Below, piece after piece: positions 6,300-13,944 of a DNA stretch of 26,900 nucleotides (its first letter is position 1; every line of letters starts with the position of its first letter). A program made the translations under genes and the position numbers. This DNA is from Oscillospiraceae bacterium (GTDB lineage Bacteria > Bacillota > Clostridia > Oscillospirales > Acutalibacteraceae). The DNA is taken from NCBI GenBank assembly GCA_021640185.1, contig JAJXDX010000002.1:1-26900 (forward strand), written 5' to 3'. Under the pieces are notes generated by a model. It was not told where the DNA came from, made no database searches, and saw nothing but the letters and a program-made list of their open reading frames with translations.

Positions 6300-7673
6300 T
6301 CATCGGTCAAGATAGTGGATCAGCGACTGCGCCGCGGCAAGATCCGGCACGGCGCCGGCCGCTACCGCGGCGAACAGCGCCGCGCCGAATGCGGCCTCCT
6401 CCCGGTGCGACGGGACGGACAGCGGCAGCCCGAACGCGGCCGAAAAACGCGCGGCGAGCGGAGCGTTGTGCCGGATGCCGTTGCCCGAGCCGATCAGGTG
6501 TACGGGCCTTTGCGGCAAAAGCGGCATTATCCCGGCGTACAGGCCGTGCAGTTCGCTGACGATGCCGTTCATCACGCCGTCGCACAGCGCGGCCATGGTA
6601 AAGTTGTCGATGCCGATGCCGGTGATGCTGCCGCGGCGCTGCGGATCGCTGCGGGTGCCGCAAAACGCCGTGTCGACCGTCAGCGGGCTGCCGTTCGGGC
6701 GGTAGTCCGCCATCAGCCGATCCATGGCCGGATAGGCGCTTTCGACCGGCTGCCCGGTGACGGCGGCGGCGATGTCGCGCAGTGCACGCTCCAATATCGC
6801 ATAAGCGCGCCCGCCGCACAATGACGAGCCGGCAAGCAGAAGAAGGTCGTCGGTCAGCGGCCGCAGCTCGAGCTGCCCGGCCGCTGCCTGCGCCGCCGCC
6901 CGTGGCACGGCGCAGGAGATCTGGCTGCCGGTGCCGACGTTGACGAGCACGCTGTGGGCAAGATCCTGCACGGAGCCGAGGACGCTCGCCTGATTATCTC
7001 CGATGGCCACGGCCACCGGCACGCCATGCGCCGTGCGGCCGAGGGTGGCGTAGCCGGACGACACGTCCGGGAAAAACGCCGGATCCATCCCCGCGGCGCG
7101 GATGGCCGCCGTGTCGAACTGCCCGCGGGCAAGGGAGAACAGGCCGATGCTCGCGGCGTCCGACGGGTCGAGCAGCGGCGTTTTGCGCCCGGTCAGCGCC
7201 ATGGCGCACAGGTCGTGGATCGTGCAGAACGTGACTGCGCCGGGCGGGATCAGGCCGTTGACCGTGGCATAAAAATGCGTGACCGCGCCGTAGCCGGTGG
7301 CAAGCGGATAGCCGGTCGCCGCGGAGAGCCATTCGGCGTAGGTCTTGCCGTCGCGGTACGGCAGGTCGCCGCGGCCGTCCTGCCAGATCGTCAGCGGGCC
7401 GACGGGTCGCCCGTCGGCAGCGAGATACACGATGCCGTGCATCTGTCCGGTAAGGCCGACGGCGGCGACGTCCCCGTCGGCCGCGAGCGCGGCCGCGATC
7501 CGGTGCAGACGGGCGACCAGTGCGGCGGCGTTTTGCTGCTTTTCCCACGGTTCGGCCGCAGGGAGGAACGTGCCGTTTTGCTCGGTGATCGTTTGCACGA
7601 TCTGCCCGGTGGCCGCATCGCACGAAATGCCGCACAGCGACGTCGTGCCGATATCCAGTCCGATGAGCTTCAT
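6300..7673 (-). CDS. FGGY-family carbohydrate kinase (sedoheptulokinase-like)
   Basis: A 457-residue ATP-dependent sugar kinase. It has the N-terminal phosphate loop LIGLDIGTTS, the sugar-side motif GLTGQMHGIVYL with LTIWQDGRG typical of the sedoheptulokinase-like branch, GDNQAS (about 225-230) with the catalytic Asp, NVGTGSQIS in the second domain, and GSGNGIRHNAP near the nucleotide site. Length is at the short end for FGGY kinases. Start at ATG 7673, with GAGGTGG upstream overlapping a possible GTG at 7682. The gap to the radical enzyme gene is only 10 bp, so the two are co-expressed. It probably phosphorylates the ketose or deoxyketose this operon handles; xylulokinase annotation would be an over-call. 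Confidence 0.85.
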   Translation of the reverse strand: MKLIGLDIGTTSLCGISCDAATGQIVQTITEQNGTFLPAAEPWEKQQNAAALVARLHRIAAALAADGDVAAVGLTGQMHGIVYLAADGRPVGPLTIWQDGRGDLPYRDGKTYAEWLSAATGYPLATGYGAVTHFYATVNGLIPPGAVTFCTIHDLCAMALTGRKTPLLDPSDAASIGLFSLARGQFDTAAIRAAGMDPAFFPDVSSGYATLGRTAHGVPVAVAIGDNQASVLGSVQDLAHSVLVNVGTGSQISCAVPRAAAQAAAGQLELRPLTDDLLLLAGSSLCGGRAYAILERALRDIAAAVTGQPVESAYPAMDRLMADYRPNGSPLTVDTAFCGTRSDPQRRGSITGIGIDNFTMAALCDGVMNGIVSELHGLYAGIMPLLPQRPVHLIGSGNGIRHNAPLAARFSAAFGLPLSVPSHREEAAFGAALFAAVAAGAVPDLAAAQSLIHYLDR

Positions 7674-7683
7674 GAGATCCACC

Positions 7684-10053
7684 TCAGCACAGGGCGGTCG
7701 ACTGCAGGTCGAGCCGCCGGATGATATCCTGCTGCACGGCAGGCGCCAGATCGAGGAAATTGACGAACGTGCCGTGGATGCGCATGATGTACACGCCGGA
7801 GGGCGCGTATTTCTGCGGATCGGCCAGCACGCGGCGCAGCGTCTCCGGGGTGGTGACGTTGAGGTACAGGTAGAACGGGGCGACCTTCTGCGGATCGCGC
7901 GCGCCGAAGAACAGCGGCCGGATCACCCGGCGCATAAGATCCAGCCCCTTGCCTTCCGCCGTCGGCGCGGTGAAGAACTTGGGATCGATCCCGAGATGCG
8001 AGGCATAGCCGCCGTCCATTTTTTCGAACGGGAGCTGCAGCGTCGACACCATCCGGAAGCCCATGCCCCGGTCGGCCTCGCCATACAGCGGATCGACGCC
8101 GTAGTTGAGCTGCTCGCGGGCGTGGCGGCCGTCCGGCGTCGCGCCGACCCAGTAGCCGTAGGTCAGGTGCGTGGTCGGGCTGGCCCAGTCGGCGCGGAAG
8201 GGCTGCCCGAGATAGTTCTCGTGTGCGGTCACCATGTCCGAAACGCGGGCGACGATCGCGGCTGCCTCGGCGTCCGCCGTCGGATCCGCGTTGCCGAATT
8301 TCGGGGCGGCTTTAAGGAACGCGTGCAGCTCTTCGTAGCCCGCAAAGTCGGCACGCAGGGCATCGAGCAGCGTGTCGGCATCCTCGGGGCGTTCCCGCAG
8401 CAGACGGTCGACGGCGACGAAGCTGTCCGCCATGACGCTCAGGCCGTGGATCAGGCAGCCGCTGCCGTTGTATGCCGTGCCCCGGTGCACCGTGTCGCGC
8501 ATATCGTAGCCGCTGTCCGCGCCGCCCATGAACACGCTGAGGAACGGCACGCGCCGGCAGCCGATCGCCCGCGAGGCACCGTCGGCCGCAGCACACATCC
8601 GCCCGATGCATCCCTCGAGCACGGCATAGAACCGCTCGCGCAATCGCGGCAGCAGCTCCCGCCCGGAGAGCTGCGGGATATCGAGGATCTGCCGGCCGGT
8701 GATGAGCGAGCGTCCGCCGTTGAGCGTCAGCTCCAGGATCTTCGGCATATTGAGCCAGCTGTTGGTCGTGTTGCCGTTGTCCTTGCCCATGATCAGCGGC
8801 TCCTGACAGCCCGCGACGGCATAATCGGCCAGATCGGCCTCGCACACGCCGCGTCCGCGCAGGACGCGGAACACGGAGGTGTCGTTGAACAGCGACGGCG
8901 TCAGTACGCCGGGCGAGAAAAAGAACCGTCCCATCGCTTCGTACAGCGCATCCGGTGAGCCCTCGTGCAGCTTCGTCGACAGGATCGGCTGCGGCAGGTT
9001 CATGTCCAGATAGGCGTCCATCAGCGCATAGGTGGTCTCGTTCGTCAGGTCGTTGCCTGCGGTATCGCGTCCGCCGACGAGCAGGTTTTGTGAGATCGCC
9101 CAGCTCCGGTCACCGACGTTGAAGAACACGAGGAAGTGTTTGAACAGCGCCGCGGCCTCCGCGCGGGACAGGCCCTCCTTTTGGCGGTACGGCTCGAAGA
9201 TGCGGTCGGCGTTGCCGACGGAGAAGGCGAACGGGTTCGGCGCCTGCTCTAAGCACATGACCTCCCACAGCAGCATGAATGTCTGGATCGCCTCGAACAG
9301 GGTGTCGCACGGCTGCTCCGGCACCTTGCGCAGCGTGCGCTCCATGCGTGCGAGCCGCGCGGCGCGCTCCGGCGCGGCCGTGCGCTGCAGCTCTGCCGCC
9401 AGATCGGCATAGCGGCGCGCGAGCAGGAGCGCGCCGTCCACGGTCAGGCGCATGGCGGCGAAGTTTTGTTTTTTCTCCGGATCCGTCTCCGCCGCCTGTC
9501 GGTCGTCCAGCGCGGCGCGCACGGCGGCAAGGCCGTGCGCCAGCGCCGGACGGAAGTCCGGGATGACGTGGCCGGTGACGGATTCGACGAAAAACGCCAC
9601 CTCGGCGGTCTCCGTTTCATATTCGCGGTACACCGCGCGCAGGTCGCGCACGCTCTCGCTTTGGCAGGTGAACTGACGCACCCGGTCGATGCGCTCGGGC
9701 GTCAGCTCCCCGTTCGGCTCGATGTCGTCGAACACCGCCGTCGGGTCGCAATAGCCGGAGAACGTTTCCACCCGAAAAGCGGGATCGATCAGCGCATAGC
9801 TGCGTGCGAACGCATCCGATTGGCTGCCAGCGAACACGGCGTTCTCGCCGATCGAGAGCGGCAGCTCCTGCAAAATGGCGTACAGCTCCCGCGCCGCGCG
9901 CATCTCCCGCGGCTCTCCGGCGAAGTCGTCGGCGTGGTCGCACGCGATCTCGCGCGCCAAAAACCAGCCGTCCAGCCGCGTTTTGGCTCGTTCCTCCCGG
10001 AACAGCGCTTTTGCCGCTGCCGTGATCTTTTCCGCATCGTATCTGTGTTCCAT
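7684..10053 (-). CDS. Glycyl radical enzyme (pyruvate formate-lyase family), substrate unknown
   Basis: A 789-residue anaerobic radical enzyme. The PFL-type barrel carries the thiyl-radical loop VAGCQEP with Cys416 and Glu418, and the C-terminal loop has the radical site in MRIHGTFVNF, Gly761, 28 residues from the end as in relatives. The single Cys and GCxEP pattern separate it from true pyruvate formate-lyase (adjacent CysCys) and place it with the eliminase/dehydratase-like branches. After Cys416 the sequence is LIMGKDNGNTTNSWLN; the His-Asp pair that I recall for B12-independent glycerol/propanediol dehydratase at this point is Thr-Thr here. AAGGAG precedes the ATG. Its activase is encoded 22 bp upstream; a sugar kinase and phosphosugar isomerase follow, suggesting a sugar, alditol or derivative as substrate. 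Confidence 0.92.
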   Translation of the reverse strand: MEHRYDAEKITAAAKALFREERAKTRLDGWFLAREIACDHADDFAGEPREMRAARELYAILQELPLSIGENAVFAGSQSDAFARSYALIDPAFRVETFSGYCDPTAVFDDIEPNGELTPERIDRVRQFTCQSESVRDLRAVYREYETETAEVAFFVESVTGHVIPDFRPALAHGLAAVRAALDDRQAAETDPEKKQNFAAMRLTVDGALLLARRYADLAAELQRTAAPERAARLARMERTLRKVPEQPCDTLFEAIQTFMLLWEVMCLEQAPNPFAFSVGNADRIFEPYRQKEGLSRAEAAALFKHFLVFFNVGDRSWAISQNLLVGGRDTAGNDLTNETTYALMDAYLDMNLPQPILSTKLHEGSPDALYEAMGRFFFSPGVLTPSLFNDTSVFRVLRGRGVCEADLADYAVAGCQEPLIMGKDNGNTTNSWLNMPKILELTLNGGRSLITGRQILDIPQLSGRELLPRLRERFYAVLEGCIGRMCAAADGASRAIGCRRVPFLSVFMGGADSGYDMRDTVHRGTAYNGSGCLIHGLSVMADSFVAVDRLLRERPEDADTLLDALRADFAGYEELHAFLKAAPKFGNADPTADAEAAAIVARVSDMVTAHENYLGQPFRADWASPTTHLTYGYWVGATPDGRHAREQLNYGVDPLYGEADRGMGFRMVSTLQLPFEKMDGGYASHLGIDPKFFTAPTAEGKGLDLMRRVIRPLFFGARDPQKVAPFYLYLNVTTPETLRRVLADPQKYAPSGVYIMRIHGTFVNFLDLAPAVQQDIIRRLDLQSTALC

Positions 10054-10075
10054 AGCTCTCTTCTCCTTTGTGTCA

Positions 10076-10798
10076 TCAAGTATGTACGACGGACAGCCCG
10101 TGGCTGCGCAGGATCTGCTCGTATCGCTGCCGTTCCTCCTCGGTCACGAAACCGTCCCGGAAAGTGTACGGTCGGCCGCATTTTTCCCATTTCTCGCGAC
10201 CGTATTCGTGGTACGGCAGCAGCTCGAAGCGTATGCGGGCGCCATCGCACTGCCCGAACAGCGCGGCGAAGCGCTCCATATCCTCTGCCGAGGCGTTGAA
10301 GCCGTGGATCAGCGGGATCCGCACCAGCACGCAGGGACACGCGGCCAGCGCCGCGCGCAGGTTCTGCACGATCTGTTCGTTGCCCATGCCGGTGAAGCGC
10401 CGATGGATCTCGCTGTCGTGGTGCTTGCAGTCCATGATCAGCTCGTCGAGCAGAGGGAACAGCTCCGGCAGCCGCGCGGCCGTGCCGTTCGTCTCGATCG
10501 CCGTGCCGATGCCCCGCTGCCGCAGCAGCGTGAGCGCCGCCTTGAGCGGCGCGAACTGGCAGGTGCATTCGCCGCCGGTGAACGTGACCCCGCCGCCGTC
10601 AAAAAACATCGCCCGGCAGCGTTCGGCTTCGTCGGCCAGTGCCTCCACCGATACGCCGATGCCGCCTTTGTGCGGCATCCCCTCCGGGTTCGCGCACCAC
10701 GGGCAGGCCAGATCGCAGCCCTGCAAATGGTACACCAGGCGGTTGCCGCGCCCGTCCTGTGCGTAGTTGAAGCCTTTTTGAAACAAACGCAGTTCCAT
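10076..10798 (-). CDS. Glycyl radical enzyme activating enzyme (radical SAM)
   Basis: A 240-residue radical SAM protein that would generate the Gly761 radical of the neighbouring enzyme using SAM and a [4Fe-4S] cluster. The cluster motif is CDLACPWC (Cys28, 32, 35), followed by the SAM-binding FTGGEC (about 73-78) and ELLPYHEYGREKW near the end as in PFL-activating enzymes. Most activases of non-PFL glycyl radical enzymes carry an inserted ferredoxin-like domain and reach about 300 residues; this one lacks it and is PFL-AE-sized. It is the first gene of the operon, 20 bp downstream of the palindromic operator, with an AGGAGGAG site spaced 11 bp from the ATG. Confidence 0.92.
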   Translation of the reverse strand: MELRLFQKGFNYAQDGRGNRLVYHLQGCDLACPWCANPEGMPHKGGIGVSVEALADEAERCRAMFFDGGGVTFTGGECTCQFAPLKAALTLLRQRGIGTAIETNGTAARLPELFPLLDELIMDCKHHDSEIHRRFTGMGNEQIVQNLRAALAACPCVLVRIPLIHGFNASAEDMERFAALFGQCDGARIRFELLPYHEYGREKWEKCGRPYTFRDGFVTEEERQRYEQILRSHGLSVVHT

Positions 10799-10817
10799 GG
10801 CTCCCTCAGCTCCTCCT

Positions 10818-10840
10818 ATTAGTTAACTCGATCAACTAAT
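10818..10840. promoter_or_regulatory. Palindromic operator, ROK (XylR-like) type
   Basis: The perfect inverted repeat ATTAGTT-9 bp-AACTAAT resembles TTAGTT...AACTAA operators of ROK repressors such as Bacillus XylR. It sits from about +4 to +26 of the predicted glycyl radical operon transcript, where bound repressor would block transcription. A ROK repressor gene begins 135 bp away on the other strand. Confidence 0.75.
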
Positions 10841-10849
10841 TGCACATAC

Positions 10850-10877
10850 AGTATACCGCATCCTGCGAAAAATGCAA
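10850..10877 (-). promoter_or_regulatory. Promoter of the glycyl radical enzyme operon
   Basis: On the minus strand TTGCAT (10877-10872) and TATACT (10855-10850) are 16 bp apart, predicting a start near 10843, directly before the palindromic operator. Confidence 0.65.
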
Positions 10878-10914
10878 GAGCGTTCGGCAAAAAAAGAGGG
10901 ATTTTTTTCGTGCC

Positions 10915-10943
10915 TTGCCAAACGGCGCGCGGGAGAGTATACT
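10915..10943 (+). promoter_or_regulatory. Promoter of the ROK repressor gene
   Basis: TTGCCA (10915-10920) and TATACT (10938-10943) have a 17-bp spacer; the start would be near 10950, 25 bp before the chosen ATG. This supports the later of the possible starts of the gene. Confidence 0.7.
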
Positions 10944-10974
10944 AAAAGACGAAGAAAGGCAGGTGGTGCGCACC

Positions 10975-12132
10975 ATGGGCGAGCCGCAGAACCAAAACAC
11001 GCTCAAGAGCAGCAACCGCGCGCGGCTGCTCGAACGCATCCGGCGGCAGCCGACGGCGCGGGCGGAGCTCGCGCGGCAGCTGGGGCTGACGAAGTCGGCC
11101 GTGACGCTGCTGACGGGCGAGATGATCCGGGAAGGGCTGCTGCGCGAGGCCGGGCCGGCGGAGAAAAGCGCGGCGCCGGGGCGGACATCGATCCTGCTCG
11201 ATATCGTGCCGGATCACGCCTTTGCGGTGGGGATCGCGCTGCACCGCCGTGTTTGCCGGGTGTGCCTGACGGATCTTTCGGCGCGGCCGATCGCGGACGA
11301 GGAGCTTCCGACGCAGGCGCTCCCGTCGGGGGACGCGGCGCTGGCGCGGCTTTGGCAGACGGCGCTGCGACTGATGCGGCAGACCGGGGCAGATCCGGCG
11401 CGCTGCGTCGGCATCGGGACGAGTGCGCCCGGCCCGCTCGACCATGCGGGCGGGCGGATCTTGCAGCCGACGGAGTTCGCGCAGTTCTGCGGACTGCCGG
11501 TCGTCGAGCGCTTGCATCAGCGCGCCGGGCTGCCGGTATGTTTGGAGAACAACGCCGTCGCGCTGGCGCTGCTCGACCGTCTGCGGCGCGGCGGCGGGGA
11601 CGGGAGCGTGCTGTTCACCGTGGTGGCGGACGGCATCGGCAGCGCGCTGCTGCAGGACGGCCGGCCGTTCCGCGGCGGGCGCGGCTTCGCCGGAGAGCTG
11701 GGGCACCTCTGCGTGGAGCCGGACGGGCTGCGCTGCACCTGCGGTGCGCGCGGCTGTTTGGAGCAGTATGCCACGCTGCGGGCGCTGCGCGCGCGGCACG
11801 GCTTCGATCGCTATGAGGAGATCGTCGACCGCGCCGAGGACGGTGACAGCCGGGCGCAGGCCGTGCTGCAGGATCTGACCGGGCATCTGGGGCTGGCGCT
11901 CGTCGATGCCGTCGATCTGTTCGACCCGGAGACCGTCGTGCTGTACGGCGAATACGGCTATCGGGCGACGGTGCTCACGGCGCGGCTGGCGGAGTATATC
12001 GCGGAGCATTCGCTGATTTGCCGGGCGCATCCGGTGGCGGTGCTGCCTTCGCCGCTGACGGCGGCGGATGCCGGGGCGGCGGCCGCCGTTTCGGCGCTCG
12101 ATGCGTTTTTCGCCCGCGGCGGGCGGCTTTGA
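10975..12132 (+). CDS. ROK-family transcriptional repressor (XylR/NagC type)
   Basis: A 385-residue regulator with an N-terminal winged helix (about 13-60, ARAELARQLGLTKSAVTLLTGEM) joined to a sugar-kinase-like ROK domain. The ROK zinc site is intact: His244 in GELGH and Cys254, Cys256, Cys261 in CTCGARGC. The kinase catalytic Asp expected in an ENDAN-like motif is Asn in LENNAVAL, so it should sense a sugar rather than phosphorylate it. The ATG at 10975 is chosen over an open upstream extension because AGGTGG lies 8 bp before it and the promoter lies inside the extension. It is divergent from the glycyl radical operon and is its likely inducer-responsive repressor. Confidence 0.9.
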   Translation: MGEPQNQNTLKSSNRARLLERIRRQPTARAELARQLGLTKSAVTLLTGEMIREGLLREAGPAEKSAAPGRTSILLDIVPDHAFAVGIALHRRVCRVCLTDLSARPIADEELPTQALPSGDAALARLWQTALRLMRQTGADPARCVGIGTSAPGPLDHAGGRILQPTEFAQFCGLPVVERLHQRAGLPVCLENNAVALALLDRLRRGGGDGSVLFTVVADGIGSALLQDGRPFRGGRGFAGELGHLCVEPDGLRCTCGARGCLEQYATLRALRARHGFDRYEEIVDRAEDGDSRAQAVLQDLTGHLGLALVDAVDLFDPETVVLYGEYGYRATVLTARLAEYIAEHSLICRAHPVAVLPSPLTAADAGAAAAVSALDAFFARGGRL

Positions 12133-12159
12133 CCGCAGAACGGCGGAAAGAGGAGATAG

Positions 12160-12198
12160 GGATCGCGTCCCCTTGCGGGACGAGATCCTTTTCTTTTT
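12160..12198 (+). terminator. Terminator of the ROK gene
   Basis: A 12-bp stem with one mismatch (12160-12171 with 12177-12188) and a 5-nt loop is followed by TTTTCTTTTT, 27 bp past the ROK stop codon. Confidence 0.8.
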
Positions 12199-12207
12199 CC
12201 GATCCCG

Positions 12208-12241
12208 AAAAGCCGGGCACGCCGTCGGGACGTGCCTTTTT
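12208..12241. terminator. Bidirectional hairpin between convergent genes
   Basis: GGCACG (12216-12221) pairs with CGTGCC (12231-12236), with AAAA before it and TTTTT after it. On the minus strand it lies 26 bp past the AraC gene stop and ends in CTTTT; on the plus strand it is a second barrier after the ROK terminator. Confidence 0.6.
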
Positions 12242-12266
12242 GCGTTTTGCTTTGCCTGTCAGGCGC

Positions 12267-13655
12267 TCAGTCGGGCGCGTCCCGGTGGCGGAAGCTTGCG
12301 GGCGTTTGACCGGTCTTGGCCTTGAAGGTCTTGCAGAAATGCGACTGATCGTAAAACCCCGTCTGTGCCGCGATCTTGTCAAGCGGCTCGTCCGTGTTGC
12401 GCAAAAGGCTCTTCGCGGCCATGATGCGCACGGAAGAGATGTATTGCCCGATCGACCGGCCGGTCTGCTCCCGAAACAGGCGGGAGATGTACGAGGGCGA
12501 CATATGGATCAGCGAAGCGAGCTCGGCCGTGCGGATCCGCTGGGCATAGTGGCTGTGGATGTATTCCATGATGCTGTTGACCGAGGGTGAGCCGTTCGTC
12601 TGCTCAGCGGCGTCGATCAGCGGGATGCAGAACGTGTGCCACTCGTTCGCCTTGGCGATATACAGGCTGTGTCGGATGAGGGCATAGGTATCGGTGTTGT
12701 ACAGGCCGATGCCGACGGAACCGATCCGGTCGCTGCGCAGGGCAAAGGTGATGTGCGCCTTGCGGCGGTAAGGATGCAGATCTGTCCGGTTATGCTCATC
12801 GGGGGCGAACCACACCTGATAGGGGGTCGTTTCGCGGGCGAACAGTTCCATGTGCGGCAGGCGCTGCTCCCGGCAGGACGGCTGCGCGGAGCAGCGCAGC
12901 GCGTCGCCCGTGCGCGGCACGTCGATGTAATGCCCCGCGGTGAAGAACTGTGCGAGCAGCTGTGCGCCGTCGGGCGATACCTGCGGATCCTGCGACCAGA
13001 TCTGCAGGTCGGTCACCGCCACCCGCCGCCCCTGCGGCAGCTCGATGCCCCGGTCGGCCGCCGAGGTGATGCAGACTTTGTCCATGTGCATCAGGATGCG
13101 GCGGTATTCCTCGCTGATGTCGCGAAACAGCTTCACCAAAAGCAGCACGAGCTGGCTGCGGATGCACAGCTTGTAGCCCGGGCTGCGGCGGTCGGTCTCC
13201 TTGATCAGCTCCTGCAGGATCGCATGGACCGCGCCGTACGGCTCGATATGCTGATGGCGCGGCAGGAACACGTTGATGTTCTCGTGCGCGACCGCCGTGT
13301 ACGGCAGCGTCATGTCCGCCGGGTCGGCCGGCGGCTCAAGATCCTTCGGCATCCGCAGGTGCATATGGACGGCGAAGAACTCCGCCGTTTCCGACAGCAC
13401 GGTGAACGTGTAGGTCAGGCAGGGCGGGAAGAACACCATGTCGTTCTCCTGCAGCAGGAACTCCTTATATTCATCCTGATAGTCGATCAGGTCGAACCGT
13501 ACGCTGCCGCGGATCAGGAAAAACAGATAGTCGTCACCAAGCCATTCGCGGCGCATTTCGCCGCCGCTTTTGACCTCGTGACGGAGCGAGACGACACTGG
13601 GGAGCAGATAAAGCATCTCGTCCATGTTCATCTCGTCGATATACGAATATCTCAT
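12267..13655 (-). CDS. AraC-family transcriptional regulator, unusually long
   Basis: 462 residues against about 280-300 for a typical AraC sugar regulator. The C-terminal ~100 residues are a clear double helix-turn-helix: IMEYIHSHYAQRIRTAELAS, MSPSYISRLFREQTGRSIGQ and FYDQSHFCKTFKAKTGQTP. The N-terminal ~130 residues look like a cupin sensor (LIRGSVRFDL, ENDMVFFPP). Between them lies an extra stretch (about 195-345) rich in beta-type sequence (KAHITFALRSDRIGSVGIGLYN), possibly a second ligand-binding module. Start at ATG 13655, with AAAGGA upstream. It is divergent from the ABC/DUF5696 operon, which it probably activates in response to imported sugar; this rests on position only. Confidence 0.85.
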   Translation of the reverse strand: MRYSYIDEMNMDEMLYLLPSVVSLRHEVKSGGEMRREWLGDDYLFFLIRGSVRFDLIDYQDEYKEFLLQENDMVFFPPCLTYTFTVLSETAEFFAVHMHLRMPKDLEPPADPADMTLPYTAVAHENINVFLPRHQHIEPYGAVHAILQELIKETDRRSPGYKLCIRSQLVLLLVKLFRDISEEYRRILMHMDKVCITSAADRGIELPQGRRVAVTDLQIWSQDPQVSPDGAQLLAQFFTAGHYIDVPRTGDALRCSAQPSCREQRLPHMELFARETTPYQVWFAPDEHNRTDLHPYRRKAHITFALRSDRIGSVGIGLYNTDTYALIRHSLYIAKANEWHTFCIPLIDAAEQTNGSPSVNSIMEYIHSHYAQRIRTAELASLIHMSPSYISRLFREQTGRSIGQYISSVRIMAAKSLLRNTDEPLDKIAAQTGFYDQSHFCKTFKAKTGQTPASFRHRDAPD

Positions 13656-13700
13656 GAAAAAAGTTCCTTTCCGGCCGTCGAGCGGGTGCGGTATGCTTCC

Positions 13701-13729
13701 AGTATAGCACATGGACGCCGAGAGCGCAA
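13701..13729 (-). promoter_or_regulatory. Promoter of the AraC-family gene
   Basis: On the minus strand TTGCGC (13729-13724) and TATACT (13706-13701) are 17 bp apart, predicting a start near 13694 and a leader of about 40 nt. Confidence 0.65.
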
Positions 13730-13807
13730 GCGCGGATATTACGATCGGATGTGGCGGCAGATGCGGAAAAAACGGTATTTTTGCGGAAAAACTTTCCTTT
13801 TGAGCGA

Positions 13808-13900
13808 TGATTTATCGGTCATTGAGCACGATATGGAATAAATCATACGATCACGCGCTTGGTTTTTACAATGACAAACGGCGGCGGATGATGGTATCCT
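13808..13900 (+). promoter_or_regulatory. Probable control region of the ABC/DUF5696 operon
   Basis: A weak promoter is visible: ATGACA (13871-13876), an 18-bp spacer and TATCCT (13895-13900), suiting a gene that needs an activator. Upstream is an 8-bp inverted repeat, TGATTTAT (13808-13815) and ATAAATCA (13838-13845). A second short one, GATGAT...ATCATC, surrounds the -10 box. Either could be the AraC protein's site. Confidence 0.4.
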
Positions 13901-13944
13901 ATCATCAGACGGAATACGACGATCACGGGAAAGGAGCAGCAGCC

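Noticed and set aside
6300..7673. Naming the FGGY kinase as xylulokinase
   Set aside because: The TGQMHG and WQDGRG motifs point to the sedoheptulokinase-like branch, and no xylose isomerase is present; substrate is left open.
10840..10974. Upstream start for the ROK gene at 10840
   Set aside because: This stretch contains the promoters of both divergent units and touches the operator; AGGTGG before ATG 10975 fits better.
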